Source: CAZFLY01 sp964519995
Lineage (GTDB): Bacteria; Planctomycetota; Phycisphaerae; Sedimentisphaerales; Anaerobacaceae
Assembly: GCA_964519995.1 (NCBI GenBank)
Contig: CAZFLY010000023.1
Location: 1-40,222, forward strand
Reading direction: 5' to 3'
DNA: 40,222 bases
Within the stretch, counting starts at the first letter, position 1. Every line of letters starts with the position of its first letter. Shown one piece after another: positions 25,466 to 33,869 of the stretch. A model generated the notes under the pieces. It did not search any database, was not told where the DNA came from, and saw only the letters and a program-made list of their open reading frames with translations. Made by a program: the position numbers and the translations under genes.

Positions 25466-26254
25466 TTAAAATCTGATTAACTTTTGGTATACAGCTACAC
25501 AGGGATTTCCACCCCCACTAATTGGTGGCGGAACCGCCCACACCCAGCCATCTGTCGGCGGACTTATAGCTCCTCCCTGCCACGGCCTGTCAAGTATAAT
25601 TATGTCGGGCTGATCCGGCTTCCGCTCCAATACTCGATACGTCTGGCCCGTCTGATTGTCCGCTATCGTATAACCATCATTGATGAAACCCCTCTCATCG
25701 ACATTATCCGTCGGGACAGCGTCTTTTATCTGAAGCTCACTAGGACCATGTAACGCTGGGTCCTGCACAACATTGACGAGAATCGGTCGGGGAAACGAAA
25801 TATGCTCAAGTTCAGGAAAACCTTCTTCGCCCTGCCTTGACCAGTATTTTGTATTGGCACCTGCCCTTCTGCTGATAAAAACTGTCACCTGCACAAGTCT
25901 GCCGTCCACACTGACCCTCCTACAAAGAGCAGCCCAACAGTACTGTTTGTGCGACATCGGCGCAATCGTAGAAGGGTACATAAGCTCTTCGCCGGTGATG
26001 GATGTCAGCGTACTAAAGGCTGTGAGTTGATCGGTTACTAACAACAGGCTGTTGACGTCAAGGCCATACAATCTTATCTTCGCGAAGGCTTCATCGGCTG
26101 CAACGGCTGCTATCGTTCGTTCTGTGCCAAGTGTAGTAAAGTAAATCCCAGCAAGGAATGTACCGCCTACAAAAAGCATTCCGATAGCTAAGGTTGCCAC
26201 CGCTAGCAGAACTTCGGTAAGAGAAAAACCTGTATGTCGCGATTGCTTTGCCAT
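25466..26254 (-). CDS. gspI: Type II secretion minor pseudopilin GspI-like
   Basis: 262 residues. Prepilin signal HTG9 | FSLTEVLLAVATLAIGMLF with Glu at +5. The short basic leader and the EVLLAVATLAIG helix resemble GspI. The C-terminal domain is longer than in proteobacterial GspI (about 120 aa), as with the other planctomycete-like subunits here. It starts 4 bp after the gspH-like stop, so is translationally coupled. Confidence 0.82.
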   Translation of the reverse strand: MAKQSRHTGFSLTEVLLAVATLAIGMLFVGGTFLAGIYFTTLGTERTIAAVAADEAFAKIRLYGLDVNSLLLVTDQLTAFSTLTSITGEELMYPSTIAPMSHKQYCWAALCRRVSVDGRLVQVTVFISRRAGANTKYWSRQGEEGFPELEHISFPRPILVNVVQDPALHGPSELQIKDAVPTDNVDERGFINDGYTIADNQTGQTYRVLERKPDQPDIIILDRPWQGGAISPPTDGWVWAVPPPISGGGNPCVAVYQKLIRF

Positions 26255-26258
26255 AGGA

Positions 26259-27101
26259 TTATGAATCAGGCGAAATCACTGTACCCGTGTAAGAGTTGAT
26301 ATAAATCGTTTCCGGAACAAGCCTGGCCAAATATCCTGACCATGCCGTTCCCGCTTTATATGCCTGTTTGAATTTTATTTTCTCATATACGATCAAGCTG
26401 GTGCGACTATTTTCTTCACTGAAGCCCAAAGCCGGATAGTCATCCTGTACAAACATGCCAACGGGATTGATACTGTCAGTGATCTTTGTCAGGGTATTAA
26501 AAATAGCATCTCTGCTCAGCTCAGATGTTTCCGTTCCTTCCGTCCTGCCATCCCTGTTTCTTACCCGGACAGGATGCACTACCAGTTTTCCGGACGGGGA
26601 AAAAATAATTGAGAACGTTGTCGTATCCCGAATCACACTTTCGTTGAGACTACCGATCTCAGCATCGCTGTCAATAATGCCATCACCTGAAGGAAAAAGA
26701 CCGGGATCATACTGAAAGTCCATAACTCCCACCGAATCGGGAAGTTTAACGGGCTTTAGACCATCAACGGCTCGAAAGCCATTTGTGATATTGCCTATCT
26801 TTCTTCGCTCCTCGTGCACGATATAAATCATATATTGAACGGCATCGAGATACGCAGGATCGCCAGGATCGTGCGCCTTTTGGAATCTTATGCCTGCATA
26901 TCGCCGTTCCTTTATGGCGATTGCGCGAGCTGAAGTCAGCGCAGCGCTTATCATAGTCTTTGCACCACTTTGCGTCTCGAACGAGTTGAAGAATGCCCGC
27001 ACTGCTGGCATCCCCAAGAAAACCAGCATCGTAATGGTTGCAATGACAACCATCATTTCAATAAGCGTCAGACCAAATTTAGTTCGTTGTTCGGTGTTCA
27101 T
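26259..27101 (-). CDS. gspH: Type II secretion minor pseudopilin GspH-like
   Basis: 280 residues with prepilin signal TKFG10 | LTLIEMMVVIATITMLVFLG and Glu at +5. The following AKTMISAALTSARAIAIKERRYAGIRF resembles the GspH/FimT family, whose helix is followed by a SARxxAI(x) segment. Residues near 138-155 (SGDGIIDSDAEIG) may bind calcium. The ATG at 27101 lies inside a 7-bp tandem repeat, and the leader residues MNTEQRT are encoded by repeat units. The purine-rich GGAAGAC units upstream may serve as ribosome-binding sequence. Confidence 0.82.
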   Translation of the reverse strand: MNTEQRTKFGLTLIEMMVVIATITMLVFLGMPAVRAFFNSFETQSGAKTMISAALTSARAIAIKERRYAGIRFQKAHDPGDPAYLDAVQYMIYIVHEERRKIGNITNGFRAVDGLKPVKLPDSVGVMDFQYDPGLFPSGDGIIDSDAEIGSLNESVIRDTTTFSIIFSPSGKLVVHPVRVRNRDGRTEGTETSELSRDAIFNTLTKITDSINPVGMFVQDDYPALGFSEENSRTSLIVYEKIKFKQAYKAGTAWSGYLARLVPETIYINSYTGTVISPDS

Positions 27102-27158
27102 GGTTCGTTGTTCTGTCTTCCGTCTTCTGTCTTCCGTCTTCCGTCTTCTGTTATCTGT
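27082..27158. repeat. Heptanucleotide tandem repeat (11 units) spanning the gspH start
   Basis: Eleven consecutive 7-bp units on the plus strand: GTTCGTT, GTTCGGT, GTTCATG, GTTCGTT, GTTCTGT, CTTCCGT, CTTCTGT, CTTCCGT, CTTCCGT, CTTCTGT, TATCTGT. The third unit holds the gspH start codon (27099-27101). The last units overlap the end of the upstream gspG-like gene. The longest heptad array in the window. Confidence 0.9.
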
Positions 27159-27660
27159 TCCTTATGTCATCAGCCGTGCCAAATATCCTATCCGGCCCAG
27201 CCGATATCAGCTCGGGAAAGCTATCATCAGCAGCATAAATGTAGTCCAACACCCTCCTTCTTTCTTTATCCTTAATCCACCAAGAATCATATATCTCCGG
27301 CATTGCAGGTACAACGCCAGAGTCGAAGTAGTCATGCACAAATGAACTGTCAATATTCTCCAGTATTCTCCGACACTCGGGTATAGATCGAAGCTCTCTA
27401 TAAAGATATTCCGAGTGCGCAGACGCGTTGGAAAAATCCCTTTCCGGCTGCTCAGGAAAATAACCTTTGAAGTCACGATACTCTTGCAGTGCAGCTTCCA
27501 GCAGGGCAAAAAGCTGCGTCAGTCCCCTTTCCCTGGATTGCGTTTCGATATGCATTCCAACAGCGACAACAATCGCAGCTAAAACTGTAATCACAGCCAA
27601 AACAGCGAGCATCTCGACAAGTGTCAACGCGTAGCCACAATTGTCCCCGTAATTTTTCAT
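27151..27660 (-). CDS. Type II secretion pseudopilin, GspG-like
   Basis: 169 residues from ATG 27660. Prepilin signal GYA11 | LTLVEMLAVLAVITVLAAIV with Glu at +5. The residue before the cut is Ala rather than Gly, a change prepilin peptidases tolerate. The C-terminus SAGPDRIFGTADDIRN matches the calcium-site loop of GspG major pseudopilins. The intervening domain is larger than usual, so major-pseudopilin status is likely but not certain. The open frame runs to 27744, overlapping the previous gene; the ATG at 27660 sits in a 37-bp gap and gives a normal leader length. The ribosome site is weak. Confidence 0.8.
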   Translation of the reverse strand: MKNYGDNCGYALTLVEMLAVLAVITVLAAIVVAVGMHIETQSRERGLTQLFALLEAALQEYRDFKGYFPEQPERDFSNASAHSEYLYRELRSIPECRRILENIDSSFVHDYFDSGVVPAMPEIYDSWWIKDKERRRVLDYIYAADDSFPELISAGPDRIFGTADDIRNR

Positions 27661-27697
27661 GGCTTTTACTTGCTCAAATGAAGTGTGGACGGGCGCC

Positions 27698-28645
27698 TCA
27701 GTTTCCGAAGTTGCAGATATCGTCGCTCGTGCCGTAAAGACCATCCGCCCCCGCTGAAATCAATATGTAAGAATCAGGTCTATAAGGCCATGCTATCGCC
27801 TGCACCTTCGGGTCCCTGATAAATTCATAGAAGGCGTCGATATCTTCAAGTCTGTGCTGTAAACGATAGCCGATAGGTTTCTTCCAATCTGCCAGCCGTT
27901 TCAGACTCACTAATGGAAAATTGTCCCGAAAATTGTAAATCAAATTTTCAGGCTCCAACTCCACAGATATGTCTATGCTCCTTTTGGAACTGTCCGCCCT
28001 GTAATAGAGAACGGGAGTTCCCGGTGCAACGACTTTACCGTTGGCCAGAGTCAGCTTCGCTTGTGTAACGGGAAAAACATCACATAGTACGTATGTATTT
28101 GCTGACAGCGCACCTCCCCAACCACCCGTCGTATCACTGAACAATCCGTCTCGTACGCCAGGCCTGCTGTAACCGAGCCTAAAAACATTTGCAGTTGAAA
28201 GCTCCAGATAAGGACCTTTCCGCTTATCCATGTCGATGGCACTGTCAGGATTGTAAAAAAAGTAGGTACCTGGGTCCCACATACGCCCCAAAGCCCAGTA
28301 CGATTCCGCATTGCTTCCGTCCGCTTGCCAGTGCGTATCTGGGTGACACCCAAGCAGGTCCCAACCAACGAGGGCCTCCGCAAGTTTCTGCGTACCGCAA
28401 TAGTCCCTTGGACCGGAGGGAGCCGGAGGAGGCGCCCACCAGTTGGATGGCGGGTATTCGCCGTAATCGTTCCTAAAGGCGGCTAGCGCCAGCTCTATAC
28501 TGGCAAACTGAGCCTTTTGCTTGGTCTCTCGTGCGATACGACGTACCATACTCGTAGCAGGGATAAGCAGCCCAACCAATAGTACGATTATCCCGACAAC
28601 CGTCAACAACTCCACAACCGTCAATCCAGATTCTTTATGTTTCAC
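27698..28645 (-). CDS. GspG-related pseudopilin (paralogue A)
   Basis: 315 residues starting at a GTG with GAGGAC a few bases upstream. Prepilin signal KESG7 | LTVVELLTVVGIIVLLVGLL with Glu at +5. The globular part includes YCGTQKLAEALVGWDLLG (near 82) and ends in DSYILISAGADGLYGTSDDI, a GspG-type calcium loop. It is a clear paralogue of the pilin gene at 29601-30515: the YCGxxKLxEAxxGWDLLGxH block and the C-terminal block are shared. The two flank the gene for a secreted dockerin-like protein. It could be a structural pseudopilin or a specialised tip protein. Confidence 0.82.
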   Translation of the reverse strand: MKHKESGLTVVELLTVVGIIVLLVGLLIPATSMVRRIARETKQKAQFASIELALAAFRNDYGEYPPSNWWAPPPAPSGPRDYCGTQKLAEALVGWDLLGCHPDTHWQADGSNAESYWALGRMWDPGTYFFYNPDSAIDMDKRKGPYLELSTANVFRLGYSRPGVRDGLFSDTTGGWGGALSANTYVLCDVFPVTQAKLTLANGKVVAPGTPVLYYRADSSKRSIDISVELEPENLIYNFRDNFPLVSLKRLADWKKPIGYRLQHRLEDIDAFYEFIRDPKVQAIAWPYRPDSYILISAGADGLYGTSDDICNFGN

Positions 28646-28677
28646 AATCGTCCTCTTTCCCTATAAATCAGGCGTTC

Positions 28678-29499
28678 TTATTCCTCCTGCTCCGGTTGCT
28701 CCTGCACTAAGCTGCTACCAAGCCAGTCATCAGCAAAAATAGCATAGTCAAAAACATTGACAATGCCATTAGGATCTCCATCATCAATCCCAGACAAATT
28801 GTATCGGCTATACGGTTCTACCTCAGCTAACCAGAAATCTGCCATCAACTGCAAATCGTTCACATCCACAAAACAATCGTGGTTAAAGTCCCCTGTTAAA
28901 AGGCTGCCGCCTCCACAGTACAAAGTACACCTGATAAAATCCCAGTTTGTATAGTAGCGCTCCCACAGCATTCCACCGGCATCGCTCTTCAAACCGAGTG
29001 ATAACTCGTGGAGTCCGGGTGCTCTGTATTTATCTCCAACCTCATACCTTAGATTAAGATACTCACCTCGTATATCCGAACTGGCGCTATTCGAGTCCCA
29101 GACAACATCGCTATCTATTAGTAGAACCGCCTTGAATACGTTCGGGTCCCATGGTAACCGGTCGGTATCCAGTCTCAAGTCAAAGATGATCTCATTTACA
29201 TCCGACAATTCCATTTGCTGAGAGACCTTTGCTACGTCACCAGGTTCAAACGTTGCCCTCCAGGAATGAATTGTGAGGTTATAAAGACCCTCAGTCACCC
29301 AGTCCCTGAACACATAGCCTGCGAACTTATCTGCAGGGACATTGACATCCCATTCATTCGGCTCAGTCACTATAATATCAGCTATATAGCCGTCATCTTC
29401 GAAGCTGCCATTAACTATATTACAGTCTTCAGCACCACACATAATACCCGCAGCAAATAATGCCATTAAGAATACCATAAACCGCAATAGAGCTTTCAT
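28678..29499 (-). CDS. Secreted protein with dockerin-like calcium repeats
   Basis: 273 residues. ATG 29499 has a GGAGG six bases upstream. A typical signal peptide (basic start, hydrophobic to about residue 21) is followed by a beta-rich domain opening with NGSFEDDG, which resembles carbohydrate-binding-like or choice-of-anchor domains. The C-terminus has two dockerin-type/EF-hand loops: GDFNHDCFVDVNDLQLMADFWL split across about 205-226, and DDGDPNGIVNVFDYAIFADDWL near 240-261. Such pairs are common in secreted proteins of Phycisphaerae, where they are not necessarily cellulosomal. The gene lies between two pseudopilin paralogues in the secretion operon, so it may be a cargo, an adhesin or a pilus accessory. 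Function unassigned. Confidence 0.85.
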   Translation of the reverse strand: MKALLRFMVFLMALFAAGIMCGAEDCNIVNGSFEDDGYIADIIVTEPNEWDVNVPADKFAGYVFRDWVTEGLYNLTIHSWRATFEPGDVAKVSQQMELSDVNEIIFDLRLDTDRLPWDPNVFKAVLLIDSDVVWDSNSASSDIRGEYLNLRYEVGDKYRAPGLHELSLGLKSDAGGMLWERYYTNWDFIRCTLYCGGGSLLTGDFNHDCFVDVNDLQLMADFWLAEVEPYSRYNLSGIDDGDPNGIVNVFDYAIFADDWLGSSLVQEQPEQEE

Positions 29500-29600
29500 T
29501 ATCACCCTCCTCGGATCACTATCAATCCAGTAACAGTCATATTCAAACTCTTCTCAAATTTCACACGTCATGCAGCTCGCCGGGTATAGGTCGACTTGCA

Positions 29601-30515
29601 TCACTCGGTGTATTTCCACTCATAGTTGCATATATCGTCAGCGGTGCCGTATTCGCCGTCATACCCAGCAGAAATCAAGATGTAGGAATCTGCTCTGTAA
29701 GGACGCCAAGGTTTTTCAATTTTGTGACTCTTTGTATTCCTGTAGAACCTCTCAGGATCGGCAAGCAGATGTTGGTTGGCTACGCTGCCAGCACCGCCTG
29801 CTACCCATGGCTTGCCAAGCTCAAGCAGTTCTTGATTGTCCCAATAATTGTAGATATTTCCCGCATCATCAAATGGGCTTGGCGGCATGTGCTCTGCTGA
29901 CGTGTCATCGTACTCATAAAGGTGCAGACTACTTGCAGTATTGGCTTTGTAGTAAAGGATGGGCATACCCGCTTTTACATTCTCAAGTTCGCGCGTGTAA
30001 ACATCACAAAGAACAAAATTTTCCTTATTAAACGCGCCCAAGCCCGGGCTGGTCGATGGATACAGGTCGCCTAACCTGTAAGCATTAGCATTTTCCAGTG
30101 GTAGAAACGGCCCTCTGCGGGCAGACAAATCAGAAGAGTCATAAAGAGCTACAGTCGCACCGCTGACAGGGTCTATGAATGTCCCATCTCGTCTGAATTG
30201 AGAATTGGTGTGAAAGCCCAGCAGGTCCCAGCCCATCATCGCTTCGCAAAGTTTCATCGAACCGCAGTAGGACCTACTATCAGGGTCCATCGCGTCAGAC
30301 CCTGGATAGCCATCGAACTCGTTATTGAACAGCTCCAGAGCCGCTTCGATACTATGGAATTGTGCCCGTTGTCGGACACCCTTGGCATATATCTTGACTC
30401 TGTTTAAAGCCGGCACCAAAAGGCCTATCAGAATCACAATAATACTCATCACCGTTAGAAGCTCAACGATAGTAAATGCCCTTATCTTGTTATTTTGTTT
30501 GGTCGTCGGTTCCAT
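29601..30515 (-). CDS. GspG-related pseudopilin (paralogue B)
   Basis: 304 residues. Prepilin signal KIRA13 | FTIVELLTVMSIIVILIGLL with Glu at +5 and Ala in place of Gly before the cut. It shares YCGxxKLCEAMMGWDLLGFH and the C-terminal DSYILISAGYDGEYGTADDI with paralogue A. AAGGAG lies six bases before the ATG. It is the first pilin gene after gspF and is followed by the dockerin-like protein. Its abundance relative to paralogue A, and so which is the major subunit, cannot be told from sequence. Confidence 0.84.
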   Translation of the reverse strand: MEPTTKQNNKIRAFTIVELLTVMSIIVILIGLLVPALNRVKIYAKGVRQRAQFHSIEAALELFNNEFDGYPGSDAMDPDSRSYCGSMKLCEAMMGWDLLGFHTNSQFRRDGTFIDPVSGATVALYDSSDLSARRGPFLPLENANAYRLGDLYPSTSPGLGAFNKENFVLCDVYTRELENVKAGMPILYYKANTASSLHLYEYDDTSAEHMPPSPFDDAGNIYNYWDNQELLELGKPWVAGGAGSVANQHLLADPERFYRNTKSHKIEKPWRPYRADSYILISAGYDGEYGTADDICNYEWKYTE

Positions 30516-30568
30516 GTGTTTCTCCTTTTATTGGATTCATAATAACTGTTCAGTTTGTAATACTCCGG

Positions 30569-31819
30569 CTATGCCTGTCCGCTCAAGCTTGTTATGACCT
30601 GTATCATCGGCAAGAACACAGACAGTACTATCATCATTACCATACCACCAAGGATGATAATAATGATCGGCTCAAGCATAGACATTAGCGAAGCCACAAG
30701 AACATCGACCTGCTCATCATAGTTGTCAGCCACCTTTAAAAGCATCTTGTCGAGGTCACCGGTTTCCTCTCCCACTGCCACCATGCTGGAAATAATCAAG
30801 TCAACGGTTTTCGACTGGCGCAAAGGACCGGCAAACGTATCTCCTTGTCGGATTGAATTGTGGACATTCCCGAGCATATTGGCGAAGACCTCATTGCCGG
30901 ACGTCTGTTGCGTAACGTTGATAGCATCCAAGATGGGCACACCTGCACTAATCAATGTTCCCAATGTTCTCGTCCAGCGTGTAACTGCTACCTTGCTGTT
31001 AAGCTGGCCCATAACTGGCAGCTTCAACTTGATGATATCCAGGACCAATCTGCCGGCGCGAAATTGTTTTGCTACTCTCAGCAAGAAAATAGCCCCAACA
31101 GGTACTCCCAACAGTACCGCCCAACCATAGTGGTAGGCAATCCAATTGCTGATGCCAAGCACCGCTGTCGTCACAGGATTCAATTCGCCCTGCACCATCT
31201 CCTCAAGCACCTGCTTGAACGATGGTATAACGAATTTCATCAAACCTAAGAGGATAAGAAACGCCGCACTCAACACTACAGATGGATAGACCATTGCGCT
31301 TTTAACGCGTGATTTAAGCCGCAGTGCCTTTTCTTTGAAGTCCGCCACGCGTGCCAGGATCAGATCAAGCACACCTCCAGTTTCACCAGCCGCCACCATG
31401 TTGACAAACAGCCTGTCAAAACACCTCGGATACCTGGCCATGGCTTCTGATAGTGTTGCACCTCCTTCAATGTCATCACCGACATACCCTATGATTCTCT
31501 TAAATGTCCCGGATTTCTGCTGCTCCTGGAGGATCCGCAATGAACGCAAAATAGGCAGACCCGCATCTTGGAGGGTCGAAAGTTGCCTCGCGAACTGAGT
31601 AATGTATTTTGTTTTTACTCCCCCGCCGGCACCGCGCCGACGCTTCGGTCGAATAGCAGCTTTCGCCGTCGTTTTTGCCGCCATCTTCGAACGAACCTTC
31701 GTGGGGAAATACCCCATGTTACGTATCTTGCTTATCGCTTCCTTCTCACTCAGCGCTTCAACATGATCCTTTACTTCTATCCCCTGGGAGTCCAGCGCTA
31801 CATATTCAAAAACAGACAT
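30569..31819 (-). CDS. gspF: GspF/PilC inner-membrane platform protein
   Basis: 416 residues. Integral membrane platform that couples the ATPase to pseudopilus assembly. Two repeated T2SSF domains: the first begins TQFARQLSTLQDAGLPILRS (near 73), the second RWTRTLGTLISAGVPILDA (near 275). Three membrane segments are visible, including the C-terminal IIIIILGGMVMMIVLSVFLP. The N-terminal FEYVALDSQG is typical. GAGG precedes the ATG. Downstream of an ATPase gene and upstream of the pilin genes, the standard order. Confidence 0.96.
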   Translation of the reverse strand: MSVFEYVALDSQGIEVKDHVEALSEKEAISKIRNMGYFPTKVRSKMAAKTTAKAAIRPKRRRGAGGGVKTKYITQFARQLSTLQDAGLPILRSLRILQEQQKSGTFKRIIGYVGDDIEGGATLSEAMARYPRCFDRLFVNMVAAGETGGVLDLILARVADFKEKALRLKSRVKSAMVYPSVVLSAAFLILLGLMKFVIPSFKQVLEEMVQGELNPVTTAVLGISNWIAYHYGWAVLLGVPVGAIFLLRVAKQFRAGRLVLDIIKLKLPVMGQLNSKVAVTRWTRTLGTLISAGVPILDAINVTQQTSGNEVFANMLGNVHNSIRQGDTFAGPLRQSKTVDLIISSMVAVGEETGDLDKMLLKVADNYDEQVDVLVASLMSMLEPIIIIILGGMVMMIVLSVFLPMIQVITSLSGQA

Positions 31820-31889
31820 CTTTTACTACCTCACTTCAAATTAAAACTACCTCAACATTATTCATTATTGTGGAAAAACATGATATTCA

Positions 31890-33653
31890 TTAGCCCTCTA
31901 TAGATGTTTCTTTCACCACCTCGTCCAGCGTAGTAATGCCATCATAGATCGCAGCCAATCCGTTATCGCGTAGCAACCTCATCCCGGCTTTCTGAGCAGC
32001 AACACGCAAAATATTTGTCGAAGCCCGATTCATGATTAGATTTCGTATTTCTTCATTGAAGGTCATCACCTCAAAAATACCCGTCCTGCCTCTATAGCCG
32101 GTACCGTTACACCGTTCGCAGCCCCGGCCATAATAGATCTTCTTGCCCTTGATATCATCCGCACTAAGCCCTAATTTGGTTAACTGAACATCGTTCGGCT
32201 CAAACGCTGTCTTACAATTATCACATATTTTCCTAATCAAACGCTGAGCAACGATGCCTTCGACTGTAGCTGTAATCAAGAACGGCTCAACACCCAGATC
32301 TAAAAGTCGCGCTATTGAGCCAGGTGCATCGTTTGTGTGCAGAGTTGTAAACACAACATGACCGGTCAAAGATGCCTGAGCAGCAATCTCAGCGGTCTCT
32401 AAGTCACGAATCTCACCCACCAGTATTATGTCTGGGTCCTGACGCAGAATCGAACGCAAGCACCGTGCAAATGTCAATCCAATGTTCGGCTTCATCTGAA
32501 CTTGTATTAGGCCATCAAGGTCGTATTCGACTGGATCTTCAGTTGTAATTATTTTCGTCTCAACGTCGTTGAGCTCGCTCAAAGCTGCGTATAGAGTGGT
32601 TGTTTTACCGCAGCCTGTAGGGCCCGTAACAATGACAATACCATTAGGCTTGCGAATAAGTTGACGCACTAATTCCTGGTCCTCGGACCTCAGCCCAAGT
32701 TTTCGCAAATCGAAAGTCACCTGACTTCGGTCAAGAACACGCAACACAACGCTTTCTCCGAACATTGTCGGCAGAACGCTGACACGCAGGTCAACGGGCT
32801 TGCCTTCAACAGTTAATGATATTCGACCATCCTGTGGCAAACGTCGCTCAGCAATATCTAAGTCCGCCATAACTTTTATTCGGGAACTAAGCGCTGCCGC
32901 TATGTACCTCGGAGGTGGAACCATCTCGTAAAGAACGCCATCGATGCGATATCGCATTTTGTACTCGTGTTCGAACGGCTCGAAATGAACGTCCGAGGCC
33001 TTATCACGTATAGCCTGCAACAACACCAGGTTAAGCAGCTTCTTAACAGGATTTGACTCAGATAGCTCCTTTAGCTCGTCAAGGTCGATACTTTGATTTC
33101 GTCCCTCAAATTCTGCTAAAAAACTATCCTCTTGAATTTCGTCTATTAACTCATTGATGTTCTCGTCTTGAGTTTCATAGTATTTTGTCATCGCCGCTTC
33201 TAACGCGTCTGTGTCTGTCACCTTTGCGTTAACCTTGAAACCCATTAAGGTACTCAGGTCGTCAGTGGCTCGAAAATTATCGGGGTTATCCAGCACTACG
33301 GTCAGCTCGTTTTGCTTTTTGTTGTATTCTATTGGAATAAGCCGATAAGTTTTAGCCATTTGCGCCGGCACCTTCTCAATCACATCTGGAGGAATCTCTA
33401 TGCCCTCAATGCTTGTATATTCCATGCCTCGTTGAGCTGCCAAGGCTACCTTCAACTGTGCCTCATCAACCAGTGCAAGTTCCCGAAAAATTTCTCCAAT
33501 TTTCACAGCTCCCTTCCGCTGCTTCTGAATCCTTAAGCACTCATGAACCTTATCTCTGTTTAAAAGACCAATCTTGATAAGGATTCTACCAAGAGGTCTA
33601 CCTCGCAACTGTTCTATCGGAGGAAGCTCTTGCCTTAATTTGACCTTACCCAT
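31890..33653 (-). CDS. gspE: GspE/PilB assembly ATPase (second copy)
   Basis: 587-residue hexameric ATPase driving pseudopilus or pilus extension. Tandem degenerate MshEN-like elements at about 20-43 and 51-74 (PLG and KIG replace the RLG motif). Then the N2 domain, Walker A GPTGCGKTTT near 337, Asp box and Walker B (DPDIILVGEIRD), His box (TGHVVFTTLHTNDAP) and a four-Cys zinc site CDNC ... CERC in the C-terminal region. Own promoter with GAGGAAAG before the ATG. Directly upstream of gspF, so this is likely the ATPase of the secretion pseudopilus. Confidence 0.95.
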   Translation of the reverse strand: MGKVKLRQELPPIEQLRGRPLGRILIKIGLLNRDKVHECLRIQKQRKGAVKIGEIFRELALVDEAQLKVALAAQRGMEYTSIEGIEIPPDVIEKVPAQMAKTYRLIPIEYNKKQNELTVVLDNPDNFRATDDLSTLMGFKVNAKVTDTDALEAAMTKYYETQDENINELIDEIQEDSFLAEFEGRNQSIDLDELKELSESNPVKKLLNLVLLQAIRDKASDVHFEPFEHEYKMRYRIDGVLYEMVPPPRYIAAALSSRIKVMADLDIAERRLPQDGRISLTVEGKPVDLRVSVLPTMFGESVVLRVLDRSQVTFDLRKLGLRSEDQELVRQLIRKPNGIVIVTGPTGCGKTTTLYAALSELNDVETKIITTEDPVEYDLDGLIQVQMKPNIGLTFARCLRSILRQDPDIILVGEIRDLETAEIAAQASLTGHVVFTTLHTNDAPGSIARLLDLGVEPFLITATVEGIVAQRLIRKICDNCKTAFEPNDVQLTKLGLSADDIKGKKIYYGRGCERCNGTGYRGRTGIFEVMTFNEEIRNLIMNRASTNILRVAAQKAGMRLLRDNGLAAIYDGITTLDEVVKETSIEG

Positions 33654-33694
33654 TTATCTTTCCTCAGCAATATTTCATTGAACCCAACAACACT

Positions 33695-33722
33695 ATTATA
33701 TAACAATAAGCAATTCATGCAA
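33695..33722 (-). promoter_or_regulatory. Promoter of the gspE-gspF-pseudopilin operon
   Basis: On the minus strand: a perfect TATAAT (33695-33700) with a weak TTGCAT (33717-33722) at 16-bp spacing, in an AT-rich 215-bp spacer. It starts transcription about 35 bp before the ATPase ATG. Confidence 0.5.
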
Positions 33723-33869
33723 AAAGAATTATGAATAGGACATTTAGTTAATAGGACTATAAATTTGGTAAGAAAAATCCCTTTTTTTTACCCATTTATC
33801 TAATAACCTCCCCTGTTGCGCTCCCCTTATTCCCCCACCAAATAACCCAAGTTCAAAAATCCTTCCAGG

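Noticed and set aside
24254..27158. CRISPR array
   Set aside because: The repeats are 7-bp units with no spacers and no cas genes nearby.
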